From assembly GCA_001804865.1 (NCBI GenBank), contig MHBK01000068.1, positions 1 through 57,299 of the forward strand: DNA of 57,299 bases, written 5' to 3'. Every line of letters starts with the position of its first letter. Position 1 is the stretch's first letter. The notes under the pieces are model-generated. The model was not told the origin of the DNA and ran no database searches. It was given only the letters and a program-made list of their open reading frames with translations. Position numbers and translations under genes: made by a program. Shown here piece by piece: positions 25,924 to 34,185 of the stretch. The DNA comes from Lentisphaerae bacterium GWF2_57_35 (GTDB lineage Bacteria; Verrucomicrobiota; Kiritimatiellia; CAIQIC01; GWF2-57-35).

Positions 25924-27237
25924 ATGAAAACGAAGGGTAGAAACTACAGGTTTGAGCTAAGTATGGCGGCGGCCCTCCTGCTGACCGCCTGGGCCGGGAC
26001 CGGCTGGGCGGCGGGACACGCGGTGCTCGGCATCGACGGTCCTAACTTCACCTTCACGGCGAAAGACGGACACATCAACACGTCCGACGGCAACAGCATC
26101 TACATGTGGGGCTATGCTCAGGGCAGCGGCCCCGGCGCCGTTATGCAGTACCCCGGTCCGACCATGATCGTGAACCAGGGCGATGTGGTGACCGTGACGC
26201 TGTATAACGAGTTGCCCGTGCCGACCTCCCTGACGTTTCCGGGCCAGAACGTGAGCGCCTCGGGCGGCACGGCCGGCTTGCTGACGCAGGAAGCGCCGGC
26301 GGTCGGAGCGCCGGGCGGTCCGGTCACCTACACGTTCACGGCGACCGAGCCGGGCACCTATCTCTACTACAGCGGCACCCAGTGGGATCTGCAAAATGAG
26401 ATGGGCCTGGTCGGCGCCTTGATCGTGCGTCCGACCGGTTTCGACTCGGAAACCATCGTGGGACGGCGTGCCTATGAGCACGCGGACAGCCAGTACGACC
26501 AGGAGTTCTTGTTTTTCCTTACGGACATGGACGAGAAGATTCATGACCAGGTGGAACTGCAAGTGCTGCAGCGCCAGCCCATCGAAGTCGACATGACCAC
26601 GTGGTATCATCAGTATTGGTTTATCAATGGGCGCAGCGGCATGGACACCGTGCTGCCGGCCGGAGCCACCTGGCTGCCGAATCAACCCTACGACGGCATG
26701 GCGGTCTTTCATCCGGGCGACCGGGTTCTCATGCGCGTGATCGGGGCGGGCCGCGAGGCGCATCCGTTCCACTTCCACGGCAATCATGCGCTGGTCATTG
26801 CCCGCGACGGACGCCCGCTTTCCAGCAGCCCGGGCGCCGGCGCGGATCTGGCCTACAAACAGTTCACCACGCCCTCCGCGCCCGGCACGACCTACGACCA
26901 AATCTATACTTGGACCGGCGCGGGTCTGGGCTGGGATATTTACGGCCACACAAGCACCAACGATGCGCTGCAGCCTTTCGAGTATGAGCCTGATCACGGC
27001 AAGCCTTTCCCCGTCAAGTTGCCGCCTGAACAGGACATTACGTTCGGGCAGATGTATTCGGGCAGCCCGTTCATGGGAGCGATCGGCACACTGCCTCCCG
27101 GAGAAGGCGGCTTCAATCCGGGCGCCTTTTTCTACATGTGGCATTCCCACAACGAACGGGAACTCTGCGATGGAAACATATTCCCGGGCGGGATGCTGAC
27201 CTTCGCCATCATCTTGCCGAATCCACCGCCTCTATAA
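25924..27237 (+). CDS. Secreted multicopper-oxidase-like protein with an unusual ligand set
   Basis: 437 residues; AAGGAGAAG lies before ATG 25924; signal peptide to about residue 29 (GTGWAA). The N-terminal cupredoxin (GPTMIVNQGDVVTVTLYNEL) lacks the usual His motifs: where oxidases have HxH and YHSH it has TSLTFPG and YYSGTQ. The C-terminal cupredoxin keeps HPFHFHGNH (H280, H283, H285). Its last motif reads WHSHNERELCDGNIFPGGM (H407, H409, C415, M424) instead of the standard HCH, so the type 1 copper cysteine is either moved or absent. It lies 47 bp after the giant gene and 55 bp before the next cupredoxin gene, almost certainly in one operon. Could be an oxidase with shared sites, or a copper-binding partner. 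Enzyme activity is not shown by sequence. Confidence 0.8.
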   Translation: MKTKGRNYRFELSMAAALLLTAWAGTGWAAGHAVLGIDGPNFTFTAKDGHINTSDGNSIYMWGYAQGSGPGAVMQYPGPTMIVNQGDVVTVTLYNELPVPTSLTFPGQNVSASGGTAGLLTQEAPAVGAPGGPVTYTFTATEPGTYLYYSGTQWDLQNEMGLVGALIVRPTGFDSETIVGRRAYEHADSQYDQEFLFFLTDMDEKIHDQVELQVLQRQPIEVDMTTWYHQYWFINGRSGMDTVLPAGATWLPNQPYDGMAVFHPGDRVLMRVIGAGREAHPFHFHGNHALVIARDGRPLSSSPGAGADLAYKQFTTPSAPGTTYDQIYTWTGAGLGWDIYGHTSTNDALQPFEYEPDHGKPFPVKLPPEQDITFGQMYSGSPFMGAIGTLPPGEGGFNPGAFFYMWHSHNERELCDGNIFPGGMLTFAIILPNPPPL

Positions 27238-27292
27238 CCTGAAAGAACCTTGAAGCCAGACCTTTGACCACGCCTTAACAAGGAGAACTGTG

Positions 27293-30073
27293 ATGAAAAC
27301 TGCGATGAAAAGAGCCATGACGGGAGCGCTGGCACTCAGCGCCTGCGTGCTCACCACAACTTCAAGTTGGGGTGTGCAAACCGTGAATCTTCGGGCCGAG
27401 ACCTTCACCAAGACCTTAACGTTGCCAGGCGGCGGCGTCACCAATGTCCTCATGTGGGGCTTTGCGCAGGACGCGGGAGCGCCAACCGCTCCAGGTCCGG
27501 CGATCACGGTCCCGCCGGGTGAAACGGAGTTGGTCATCAACCTGGTGAACAACTTGAGCGATCCCATCTCGATCGTTATTCCCGGGCAAGAAGGCTTCGA
27601 ACGCGATGCGCCGCATTCCACGTTCACGGATCTGGAAGGGCGCACGCGGGCGCGTTCTTTCGTCAAGGAAACGTTGGGCGGCGGAGGAACGGGCACGTAC
27701 CGGTGGACGGGGCTCCGGCCGGGCACGTATCTCTATCACAGCGGTTCTCACGCCGCGCTCCAGGTGCAAATGGGTTTGTACGGCCTGTTGAAACAGGATG
27801 CGGTCGCCGGTCAGGCCTACGGCATTCCTTATGCCTCGGAAACCAGTTGGATCTTCGGCGAAATCGATTTCGACGTTCATGACGCCGTTCAGGCCGGGAC
27901 GTACGGAACGACCGTCAAGAGCATGATCCACTCGATTCCGGAGATCTATCTGCTCAACGGCGAACCGTTCCAGGTCGGAGAACTGGCCTTGGTCGCCGGT
28001 CAGACCCAGCTGTTGCGTCTGATCAACGCCTGCTTCGACGAGCGCATCCCCATATTGAACGGACAGTACGCGACGTTGATCGCCGAAGATGGGCGGGCTT
28101 ATCCCTATCCAAAACAGGAAAACGCCATCAATCTTCCGTCTTTGAAGACCCGCGATGCGCTGCTGGCCGTCGATCAGCCGGGCGTCGTGAAATTTTACGA
28201 CCTTCGCCTTCGGGCGGTGGCGTCTTTCCCGGTTGTTCTTGACGTAACGCCGCCGACGATCGTCAGCGCGACGGCGATCGACGCGACCACCGTGGAGGTG
28301 CTCTTCAGCGAGCCGGTGGAACTCGTCTCCGCTCAGACGGTCGGCAACTATGCCATCGACCGGGGTGTAACCGTTAGCTCGGCGGTCTTGGGCGCCGACA
28401 CCCGCACGGTGACGCTGACCACGTCCACGTTGACTGGCGGCGACTATATCCTCACGGTCAACAACGTGACCGATCGGGCGGTTCCGCCGAACGCCATTCT
28501 GCCTGATTCGCAAGCCGCTTTCGCCTTTACCCCGCCTCCTGCGATTTTGTCGGCGGCGCCGTTGGCTCTGGCGCCGGCCAGCCAGGCGGGCGTGAATGCC
28601 GCGAACCAAAGCTTTGAAGTCTGGAACAGCGGAGCCGGGACATTGACGTATACGATTATGGAGAATGTGACGTGGCTCTCTGTCGCGCCGGCCAGCGGCA
28701 CGAGCACCGGCGAGCACGATACCATCAACGTCACGTACAACACGGCCGCTTTGGCGGCAGGCGTCTACAACACCGTGATTACGGTAACGGCTCCACCGCC
28801 CGCAACCAACTCGCCGCAGACGATTGCGGTGACCTTGACGGTGACGCCTCCGCCTTCGACGGCGCTCCGCATCAATTCCGGCGGTAACTCCGTGAGCAAT
28901 TGGGCGGCGGATACCGGCTTCCTCAACGGCAGCCTGTTCTCGACGACGCGAGCGATTACCAACGCGGGCAGCGTGCCGCAAGAGGTGTATCAGACGGAAC
29001 GCTGGGGCAACCCGGTGGACTACAGCTTCTCGTCGGTGGCCGACGGCATGTACACAGTGAAGCTGCATTTTGCGGAAATTTTCGCAACGACGCCCGGAGC
29101 ACGGGTATTCAGCGTGGACCTCGAAGGTCAGCGCGTGCTGACGAACCTCGATATCTTCGCGCAAGCCGGCGGCCGCGATCGGGCCTTGGTCAGGACTTTC
29201 GTCGTGACGGTGGCGGGCGGCAATGGGTTGCAAATTCATGCGCAAGCCACGGTCAACAATGCGAAGTTCAGCGGCATTGAAGTCATTCCGGCCGGAACGC
29301 CGCCCCCGGCGATCGTGGTCGACCGCAGCGCCGTAACCGTGCCCGAAGGCGGAGCGACGAATTTCCTGGTCCGGCTGGCGCAGACGCCGCTGCAACCCAC
29401 GACCGTAACCGTCAGCCGCATCGGCGGCGATGCCGACATCGCCGTGGTCGCCGGTTCCCCGGCAACCTTCAACGCCACGAATTGGAACATTGGGCAAACT
29501 ATCGTGCTGGCGGCTGCTCAGGATGCGGACACCCTGAATGGCGAAGCCCTCATCCAATGCGCGGCATTCGGTTACAGCAGCGCCCTCGTAACGGCCACGG
29601 AAGCCGATAACGATGTGCTTCCGCCAACCGCCCGGTTAATCAACTGCGGCGGCGGCGCGGTCAGCAACTGGACCTCGGACGCCGGCTTATTCACTGGCGG
29701 AAGCCCGTTCTCGACAACTCGTACGATCGCCAACATCGATGGGGCGCCGATGCAGGTCTATCAGACGGAACGTTGGGGGAGCCCGCTGAACTACAGTATT
29801 CCGGGCGTGAGCAATGGCGCATACGTGGTGAATCTGCATTTTGCGGAAATCTATGCCACGATGCCCGGATCACGAGTGTTCAACGTGGACATCGAAGGCC
29901 AGCGCGTGCTGACGGACTTCGACATCTTTGTCGAAGCCGGCGGCCAGGATCGGGCCTTGATTAAGACCTTCAACGTGACGGTCACCGGAGGCAATGGGCT
30001 GCAAATCAGCGGCCAAGCTACCGTGAACAACGCTAAGTTCAGCGGCATCGAGATCATTCCGGTTGTCCCATAG
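27293..30073 (+). CDS. Secreted cupredoxin-malectin modular protein
   Basis: 926 residues; AGGAG lies 7 bp before ATG 27293 (a GTG one codon earlier is possible). Signal peptide ~25 residues. Residues ~30-300 form two cupredoxin-type domains homologous to the start of the preceding protein (MWGFAQDAG here, MWGYAQGSG there). They carry a YLYHSGSH motif (H149, H153) but no HCH end, so this looks like domains 1-2 of an oxidase without domain 3. Then an SbsA/Big_5-like domain (~316-410), a BACON-like domain (~416-520), a malectin domain (~523-666, VYQTERWGNPVDYSF ... LHFAEIFA), a Calx-beta-like stretch (~670-778) and a second malectin domain (~781-926). Malectins bind carbohydrate, so this protein may hold the oxidase system to a polysaccharide matrix (inference). 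Confidence 0.8.
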   Translation: MKTAMKRAMTGALALSACVLTTTSSWGVQTVNLRAETFTKTLTLPGGGVTNVLMWGFAQDAGAPTAPGPAITVPPGETELVINLVNNLSDPISIVIPGQEGFERDAPHSTFTDLEGRTRARSFVKETLGGGGTGTYRWTGLRPGTYLYHSGSHAALQVQMGLYGLLKQDAVAGQAYGIPYASETSWIFGEIDFDVHDAVQAGTYGTTVKSMIHSIPEIYLLNGEPFQVGELALVAGQTQLLRLINACFDERIPILNGQYATLIAEDGRAYPYPKQENAINLPSLKTRDALLAVDQPGVVKFYDLRLRAVASFPVVLDVTPPTIVSATAIDATTVEVLFSEPVELVSAQTVGNYAIDRGVTVSSAVLGADTRTVTLTTSTLTGGDYILTVNNVTDRAVPPNAILPDSQAAFAFTPPPAILSAAPLALAPASQAGVNAANQSFEVWNSGAGTLTYTIMENVTWLSVAPASGTSTGEHDTINVTYNTAALAAGVYNTVITVTAPPPATNSPQTIAVTLTVTPPPSTALRINSGGNSVSNWAADTGFLNGSLFSTTRAITNAGSVPQEVYQTERWGNPVDYSFSSVADGMYTVKLHFAEIFATTPGARVFSVDLEGQRVLTNLDIFAQAGGRDRALVRTFVVTVAGGNGLQIHAQATVNNAKFSGIEVIPAGTPPPAIVVDRSAVTVPEGGATNFLVRLAQTPLQPTTVTVSRIGGDADIAVVAGSPATFNATNWNIGQTIVLAAAQDADTLNGEALIQCAAFGYSSALVTATEADNDVLPPTARLINCGGGAVSNWTSDAGLFTGGSPFSTTRTIANIDGAPMQVYQTERWGSPLNYSIPGVSNGAYVVNLHFAEIYATMPGSRVFNVDIEGQRVLTDFDIFVEAGGQDRALIKTFNVTVTGGNGLQISGQATVNNAKFSGIEIIPVVP

Positions 30074-30099
30074 GGGGCGATGCCTTCAAGAATCATGGA

Positions 30100-30121
30100 G
30101 CCGGGACGACCTCGTCCCGGC
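30100..30121. repeat. Hairpin GCCGGGACGA / TCGTCCCGGC (copy 1)
   Basis: 10-bp perfect stem with a 2-nt loop, in the gap before the small gene at 30154. An identical copy is at 30722-30743. Confidence 0.8.
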
Positions 30122-30153
30122 TTCTTTAAAGCGTCAAACAGGAGAATCGTACG

Positions 30154-30603
30154 ATGCAGAAGAATCGAATCAGGGTTGCAACCATCGTCATGGCGGCAGC
30201 GGCTTTCGCATGGAGATGTTGTCTGGGCGCCGCGGAGGTCGAGCAGGCCGCGCCGCTCGATTCGGCGGCGCTGGCGGAACAGTGGGGCATCGAACTCGTC
30301 GGCGTGAGGCTGTCGGCGGCGGGCTACATGATCGATTTCCGCTACAAAGTTTTAGATCCCGACAAGGCGGCGCCGCTTGCCAAACGGGAAAACAAACCCT
30401 ACCTCGTCGATCAGGCCAGCAAGGCGAAACTGTTGGTGCCGACCACGCCCAAGATCGGAGCCCTGCGGCAGACCGCGACCCAGTTGATTCCCGGTTGCGT
30501 CTATGGAGCGATGTTCGCCAATCCGGCGCAGGTGGTGAAAGCGGGCAGCAAAGTGACGGTCGTTGTCGGCGATTTCAAGGCCGCCGATCTGGTGGTGCAG
30601 TAA
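30154..30603 (+). CDS. Small secreted protein, paralogue of 33504-34046
   Basis: 149 residues, ATG 30154 after CAGGAGA; signal peptide ~25 residues (ending LGAAE). The mature ~110-residue domain starts WGIELVGVRL and runs through DFRYKVLDP, KPYLVDQA and GALRQ to KVTVVVGDFKAADLV. The protein at 33504 has the matching WGIE/LGIE, RYRVLD, KAYILDSA and KVTLVIGDVQARDLV, so they are the same family. Beta-rich, no cysteine motif, no catalytic signature. I know similar unnamed proteins next to multicopper oxidase genes in other bacteria (memory, not a search). Likely a periplasmic or outer-surface accessory of the oxidase system. Confidence 0.75.
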   Translation: MQKNRIRVATIVMAAAAFAWRCCLGAAEVEQAAPLDSAALAEQWGIELVGVRLSAAGYMIDFRYKVLDPDKAAPLAKRENKPYLVDQASKAKLLVPTTPKIGALRQTATQLIPGCVYGAMFANPAQVVKAGSKVTVVVGDFKAADLVVQ

Positions 30604-30639
30604 GCAAGAAAAGCAGACTGGATCAAGGGTCAGGGAGCT

Positions 30640-33423
30640 ATGACAAGCCATTGGATCGATTTGCTGCGTCGGGTAAAGATGAACGGGGCCAGGTGGCCCC
30701 GTCTCCAGCAAATGCCCTGGAGCCGGGACGACCTCGTCCCGGCTGCGCTGAAAACGGCGCAGTGGCTGGTCGTCGCCGGACTGTGGCTAGGGGTTTGCGC
30801 CGCAAACGCGGCGAGTGACGCTCTGCCATCGGAAAATCGCGACGTATCGTTTGTTTACGCATTCGAAAATCCGGTCATCGAGCAACACGGCGCCTACGCA
30901 CGGGTTCTTGTGTCCGGCTGTCCGGCTCTTCAGAAAATCGGCGAACCGATGCTTCCCTTCAAAACCGCCAAGATCCTGTTGCCGCCGGGTTCGTCCATCG
31001 AATCCGTTCATGTGGAGGCCGACAGCGCTCCTCAAAGGCTGGAAGGCGCCTGGACGGTCAAGTGGGGCCGGACGCCTGTGTCCAGCGCGGCTTTGGGCCC
31101 GTTGCCGGACGACGCGCCGAATGCCGCCATCTATCGGTCCGATTTGCCGTATCCGCCGGAACGCGCGCAGGTGATTTCCGTTCAACGCATGGGCGGTTAC
31201 GATATTGCCCTGGTGCATTTGTTCCCCGTGCAATACCAGCCCGCCTCCGGACGTTTGTTTTTTGCCGAACGGCTGCGACTGGTTGTTCGGGTCGCAACGG
31301 AATCCACGCCCGCGGTCTCCCTCAAGGCGGCCCCGTCAGCTTATACGCGAGGCCGAGTGTCGGCTGCGATCGACAATCCGGAGTTGCTGTCCGAATACGA
31401 TGCGCTGTTTCCCCAAGAGCAACGCATGGATCGGCCGGCCGGCTATCTGCTCATTACCCGGGAATCCCTGGCGTCGTCTTTCCAGCCGCTCCTGGACAGC
31501 AAGCTGCTCGAGGGGCTAACAGTGCGCACGCAGACCGTTGAAGCCATCGCCGCCGACATGCCGGGGCAGGATTTAACGGAAAAAATTCGGAACCGCATCC
31601 GTCAGGCTTTCACGAACGAAGACGTGCAGTATGTGCTGCTCGGCGGGGATTCGGCGGTCATTCCCCCTCGTTATGCGTACGTGCCCATGCCGGGCGTGCC
31701 CGGTCTGAGTTCCTATCTGGTTCCGACGGATCTGTATTTTGCCTGTCTGGACGGTTCGTGGAACGGCAACGGCAACGCGTGGTGGGGCGAGGCGACCGAC
31801 GGGGACGGCGGCGGCGACGTGGACCTGCTGGCCGACGTATTCGTCGGGCGCGCCCCGGTGGATACGCCGGCGGAAGCGGCGGCCTTCGCGGCCAAGACGC
31901 TTCGCTATGAGACGGAAGGCGGCGGCTATGCCGGCGGGGTCTTGCTCGCGGCGTCCTATCTGGGCTACTACGATCCGCCGGGCGCGCCGCCGCCGGTTCA
32001 CGCGCAGGGCGGGGATATTCTCGATCCGCTCCTTCCCTTGCTGGACCCTCGCCCCGCGACGTGGCTGGACGACCGGCCTTACAACTCCTCCCAATGGAAT
32101 GCCGCCGATGCCGTCCAGGAATTGAATCGTTCTCCGGTCATCGCCGTTTACGGCGGACACGGCGACGCCGATACGGTTCTGCGCTTGTACTCCAGCGATC
32201 TTAATTCAGTGACCAACGACAAACTCTTCTTCGCCTACAGCGTGAGCTGCGCGGCCGGCGAATTCGACAATCCGTCGTTCTGGTCGGACTGCATTGGCGA
32301 GGAATTTGTGAAACGCCCTTCCGCCGGGGCCTTTGCCGCCGTCTTCAACTCCCGGGTGGGTTGGTTCGATGCCGAACAGGAATGGAAATTCAGCGGAGAA
32401 TTTCAGCTCGAGTTTTTCGACGAACTGCTTGTTCAGGGGCATTCGCGATTGGGTGAAGCCAACCAACGATCGAAAGAAAATCTGGTCGGGCAGGTGGAAA
32501 CGAGCGGCATCATGACCTACCGGTGGTGCTATTACGAAATCACGTTGTTTGGCGACCCGCATATTTCATTCCAACCCCATGAAGAAAACGTGGAATTGGA
32601 GGTGTTGTCCGAATATGGAGGGGCCACGCCGCCCAACGGCGTTTACTCCTATGCTCCCGGTTCCGCCGTGACCTGTCTCGTGACCGACTCGCCCCAGCCG
32701 GGCGCGCAGGGCGTTCGGTACTTGTGCGGCGGCTGGTCCGGCCAGGGCAGCGTCCCGGCCGCGGGCGGAGTCTTGGAGGTCTCGTTCGTCATCGGCAACG
32801 ATTCGCAGATTGCCTGGAATTGGACGACGCAGTATCTGCTCTCCGCTACGGCCTCCGCCCACGGAAACGTGGAGGCGCCCAACGGCTGGCATGACGCAGG
32901 AATCGACGGCGTGGACGTCCGCGCCGAGCCTTCGGACTACTGCCGCTTTGTTTCCTGGCAGGGCGATGTGCCTGAAGATTTGAGATCCAACCGGAGCCTT
33001 CGCGTGGCCATGAATCGGCCCTGGAATATGACCGCCGACTTCGCGGAAAACATGACTTCGCAGGGCGTCCCGCAAGCGTGGCTGGCGCAATATGGCTGGA
33101 CGAACGACTGGGAGGCCGCCGCGGCGTCGGACTCCGATGTCGACGGCATGCCCGCGTGGCAGGAATTCCTGGCCGGGACTTGCCCCACCGATGACGTTTC
33201 CGTCTTTAAAGCGCGCGTGGCGCAGACGGGCGCCGCGCGCGTTCTCGAATGGCCGAGCGCCTCCAATCGATTCTATGCCGTTCATCGCGCGACGAATTTG
33301 ACGACAGGCTTTGTGCTGGCGACGAACGGCCTGCCGGCCACGCCGCCCCGCAATGTCTTTGTGGACGACGAACTCGACAAACCGGTAACGATCTATCGGA
33401 TTACCGTGGGGGATTCGCCATGA
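30640..33423 (+). CDS. Gingipain-type cysteine protease (peptidase C25 family), secreted
   Basis: 927 residues from ATG 30640. Other starts are at 30676 and at 30712, the latter inside the hairpins; the SD AGGGAG is only 2 nt from ATG 30640, so the start is uncertain. Signal peptide core ALKTAQWLVVAGLWLGVC. An N-terminal prodomain-like region is followed by the C25 catalytic domain: LLITRESLASSF, VQYVLLGGDSAVIPPRYAYV, then catalytic His507 in YGGHGD and Cys537 in YSVSCAAGEFD (numbered from 30640). The C-terminal ~275 residues carry InlB-like repeats (LCGGWSGQGS), a calcium-type repeat (DSDVDGMPAWQEFLAGTCPT) and an end domain (WPSASNRFYAVH) shared with the protein at 1-1167. In Bacteroidetes such proteases mature surface proteins; here it may process the giant cupredoxin proteins (inference). 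Confidence 0.85.
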   Translation: MTSHWIDLLRRVKMNGARWPRLQQMPWSRDDLVPAALKTAQWLVVAGLWLGVCAANAASDALPSENRDVSFVYAFENPVIEQHGAYARVLVSGCPALQKIGEPMLPFKTAKILLPPGSSIESVHVEADSAPQRLEGAWTVKWGRTPVSSAALGPLPDDAPNAAIYRSDLPYPPERAQVISVQRMGGYDIALVHLFPVQYQPASGRLFFAERLRLVVRVATESTPAVSLKAAPSAYTRGRVSAAIDNPELLSEYDALFPQEQRMDRPAGYLLITRESLASSFQPLLDSKLLEGLTVRTQTVEAIAADMPGQDLTEKIRNRIRQAFTNEDVQYVLLGGDSAVIPPRYAYVPMPGVPGLSSYLVPTDLYFACLDGSWNGNGNAWWGEATDGDGGGDVDLLADVFVGRAPVDTPAEAAAFAAKTLRYETEGGGYAGGVLLAASYLGYYDPPGAPPPVHAQGGDILDPLLPLLDPRPATWLDDRPYNSSQWNAADAVQELNRSPVIAVYGGHGDADTVLRLYSSDLNSVTNDKLFFAYSVSCAAGEFDNPSFWSDCIGEEFVKRPSAGAFAAVFNSRVGWFDAEQEWKFSGEFQLEFFDELLVQGHSRLGEANQRSKENLVGQVETSGIMTYRWCYYEITLFGDPHISFQPHEENVELEVLSEYGGATPPNGVYSYAPGSAVTCLVTDSPQPGAQGVRYLCGGWSGQGSVPAAGGVLEVSFVIGNDSQIAWNWTTQYLLSATASAHGNVEAPNGWHDAGIDGVDVRAEPSDYCRFVSWQGDVPEDLRSNRSLRVAMNRPWNMTADFAENMTSQGVPQAWLAQYGWTNDWEAAAASDSDVDGMPAWQEFLAGTCPTDDVSVFKARVAQTGAARVLEWPSASNRFYAVHRATNLTTGFVLATNGLPATPPRNVFVDDELDKPVTIYRITVGDSP
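30683..30743. repeat. Triple hairpin block inside the 5' end of the C25 protease gene
   Basis: CGGGGCC / GGCCCCG (30684-30701), CTCCAG / CTGGAG (30703-30722), and GCCGGGACGA / TCGTCCCGGC (30722-30743). The first and last are copies of hairpins found between genes elsewhere (43871, 30100). Here the reading frame passes through them without a stop and encodes about 20 residues before the signal peptide core. Confidence 0.8.
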
Positions 33424-33503
33424 ATGGCTACGGATTTTCGCAGTGGCTTCTCAGGACCTGCCCGATAGTTCGCCCGGGGCAGGCTTGGTATGGTCGCGGC
33501 ACG

Positions 33504-34046
33504 ATGAAGATGAAAAAAACAGGAAATCTTTGGGCTGGATTTGCGTCGCTGCTCATGCCGGTGCTGGTCGGCTGGGCCTTGTGGTCCTTCATTCCATCGC
33601 ACACGCCCTCAGCTCCCGCGCCGGAGGCCGTGTTTGAAGACGCAGGATGGCTTCCCGTGGAAGACAACATCGCGCCGCCTCTGCAAGTCGCGGATACTTC
33701 CGCCGCGGCGTTGAAGGAACGATTGGGCATCGAAATCACCGCGCTGCAAGTGGCCGTGGGCGGCAGCCGCATCAATCTTCGCTACCGGGTCCTGGACTCG
33801 ATCCGCGCCGATCAACTGGTGACGAATGCCTTGTATAAAGCTTATATCCTGGATTCCGCCGGGCAGCGGCTCTCTCGTCCGAATGCCCCGATCGCCTTGG
33901 CGCTGCGGGATCAATCGGGCCAGGCGTTGCGCGCCGGCCGGACCTACTCCTATTTCTTTCCCAATCCCAAGCAGAGCATCAAGCCAGGCGATAAAGTGAC
34001 GCTGGTCATCGGCGACGTGCAAGCGCGGGATTTGGTGGCGAGGTAG
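33504..34046 (+). CDS. Membrane-anchored or secreted protein, paralogue of 30154-30603
   Basis: 180 residues from ATG 33504, giving a Lys-rich start (MKMKKTGNLW) and one hydrophobic segment (residues ~11-30). An in-frame ATG at 33420 overlaps the C25 stop (ATGA) and follows a G-rich stretch, so translation may start there instead, adding 28 residues. The C-terminal ~110 residues are the same domain as in the gene at 30154 (LGIEITALQVAVGGSRINLR, RYRVLDSI, ALRDQSGQALRAG, KVTLVIGDVQARDLV). Differences in the N terminus suggest different location: membrane anchor here, exported there. Directly after the C25 gene and before a hairpin element and cusB. Function unknown. Confidence 0.7.
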   Translation: MKMKKTGNLWAGFASLLMPVLVGWALWSFIPSHTPSAPAPEAVFEDAGWLPVEDNIAPPLQVADTSAAALKERLGIEITALQVAVGGSRINLRYRVLDSIRADQLVTNALYKAYILDSAGQRLSRPNAPIALALRDQSGQALRAGRTYSYFFPNPKQSIKPGDKVTLVIGDVQARDLVAR

Positions 34047-34056
34047 TCGAAGCAGC

Positions 34057-34154
34057 CTGGAGGGTTGAAGTATTGGAGTGAGGAGAACGAGAACCGACGG
34101 GGGTAAATAGGGTGAAGGTTCTTGTTTCATTACTCCAATACTTCAACCCTCCAG
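34057..34154. repeat. 98-bp element with perfect 23-bp inverted ends
   Basis: Left arm 34057-34079 starts CTGGAGGGTTGAAGTATTGG; right arm 34132-34154 is its exact reverse complement. The 52-bp middle has no reading frame. It fills the gap between the accessory gene and cusB and would form a long stem in the mRNA. There is no T run, so it is not a standard terminator. Confidence 0.9.
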
Positions 34155-34185
34155 CGCGTAGAACCAGGAAGACGGAGCAAGAACA

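Noticed and set aside
18614..29557. Very long antisense frames opposite the cupredoxin genes (for example 18614-21268, 23567-25807, 27416-29557)
   Set aside because: Shadow frames caused by GC-rich codon use; Arg/Ala/Gly-rich translations without motifs.
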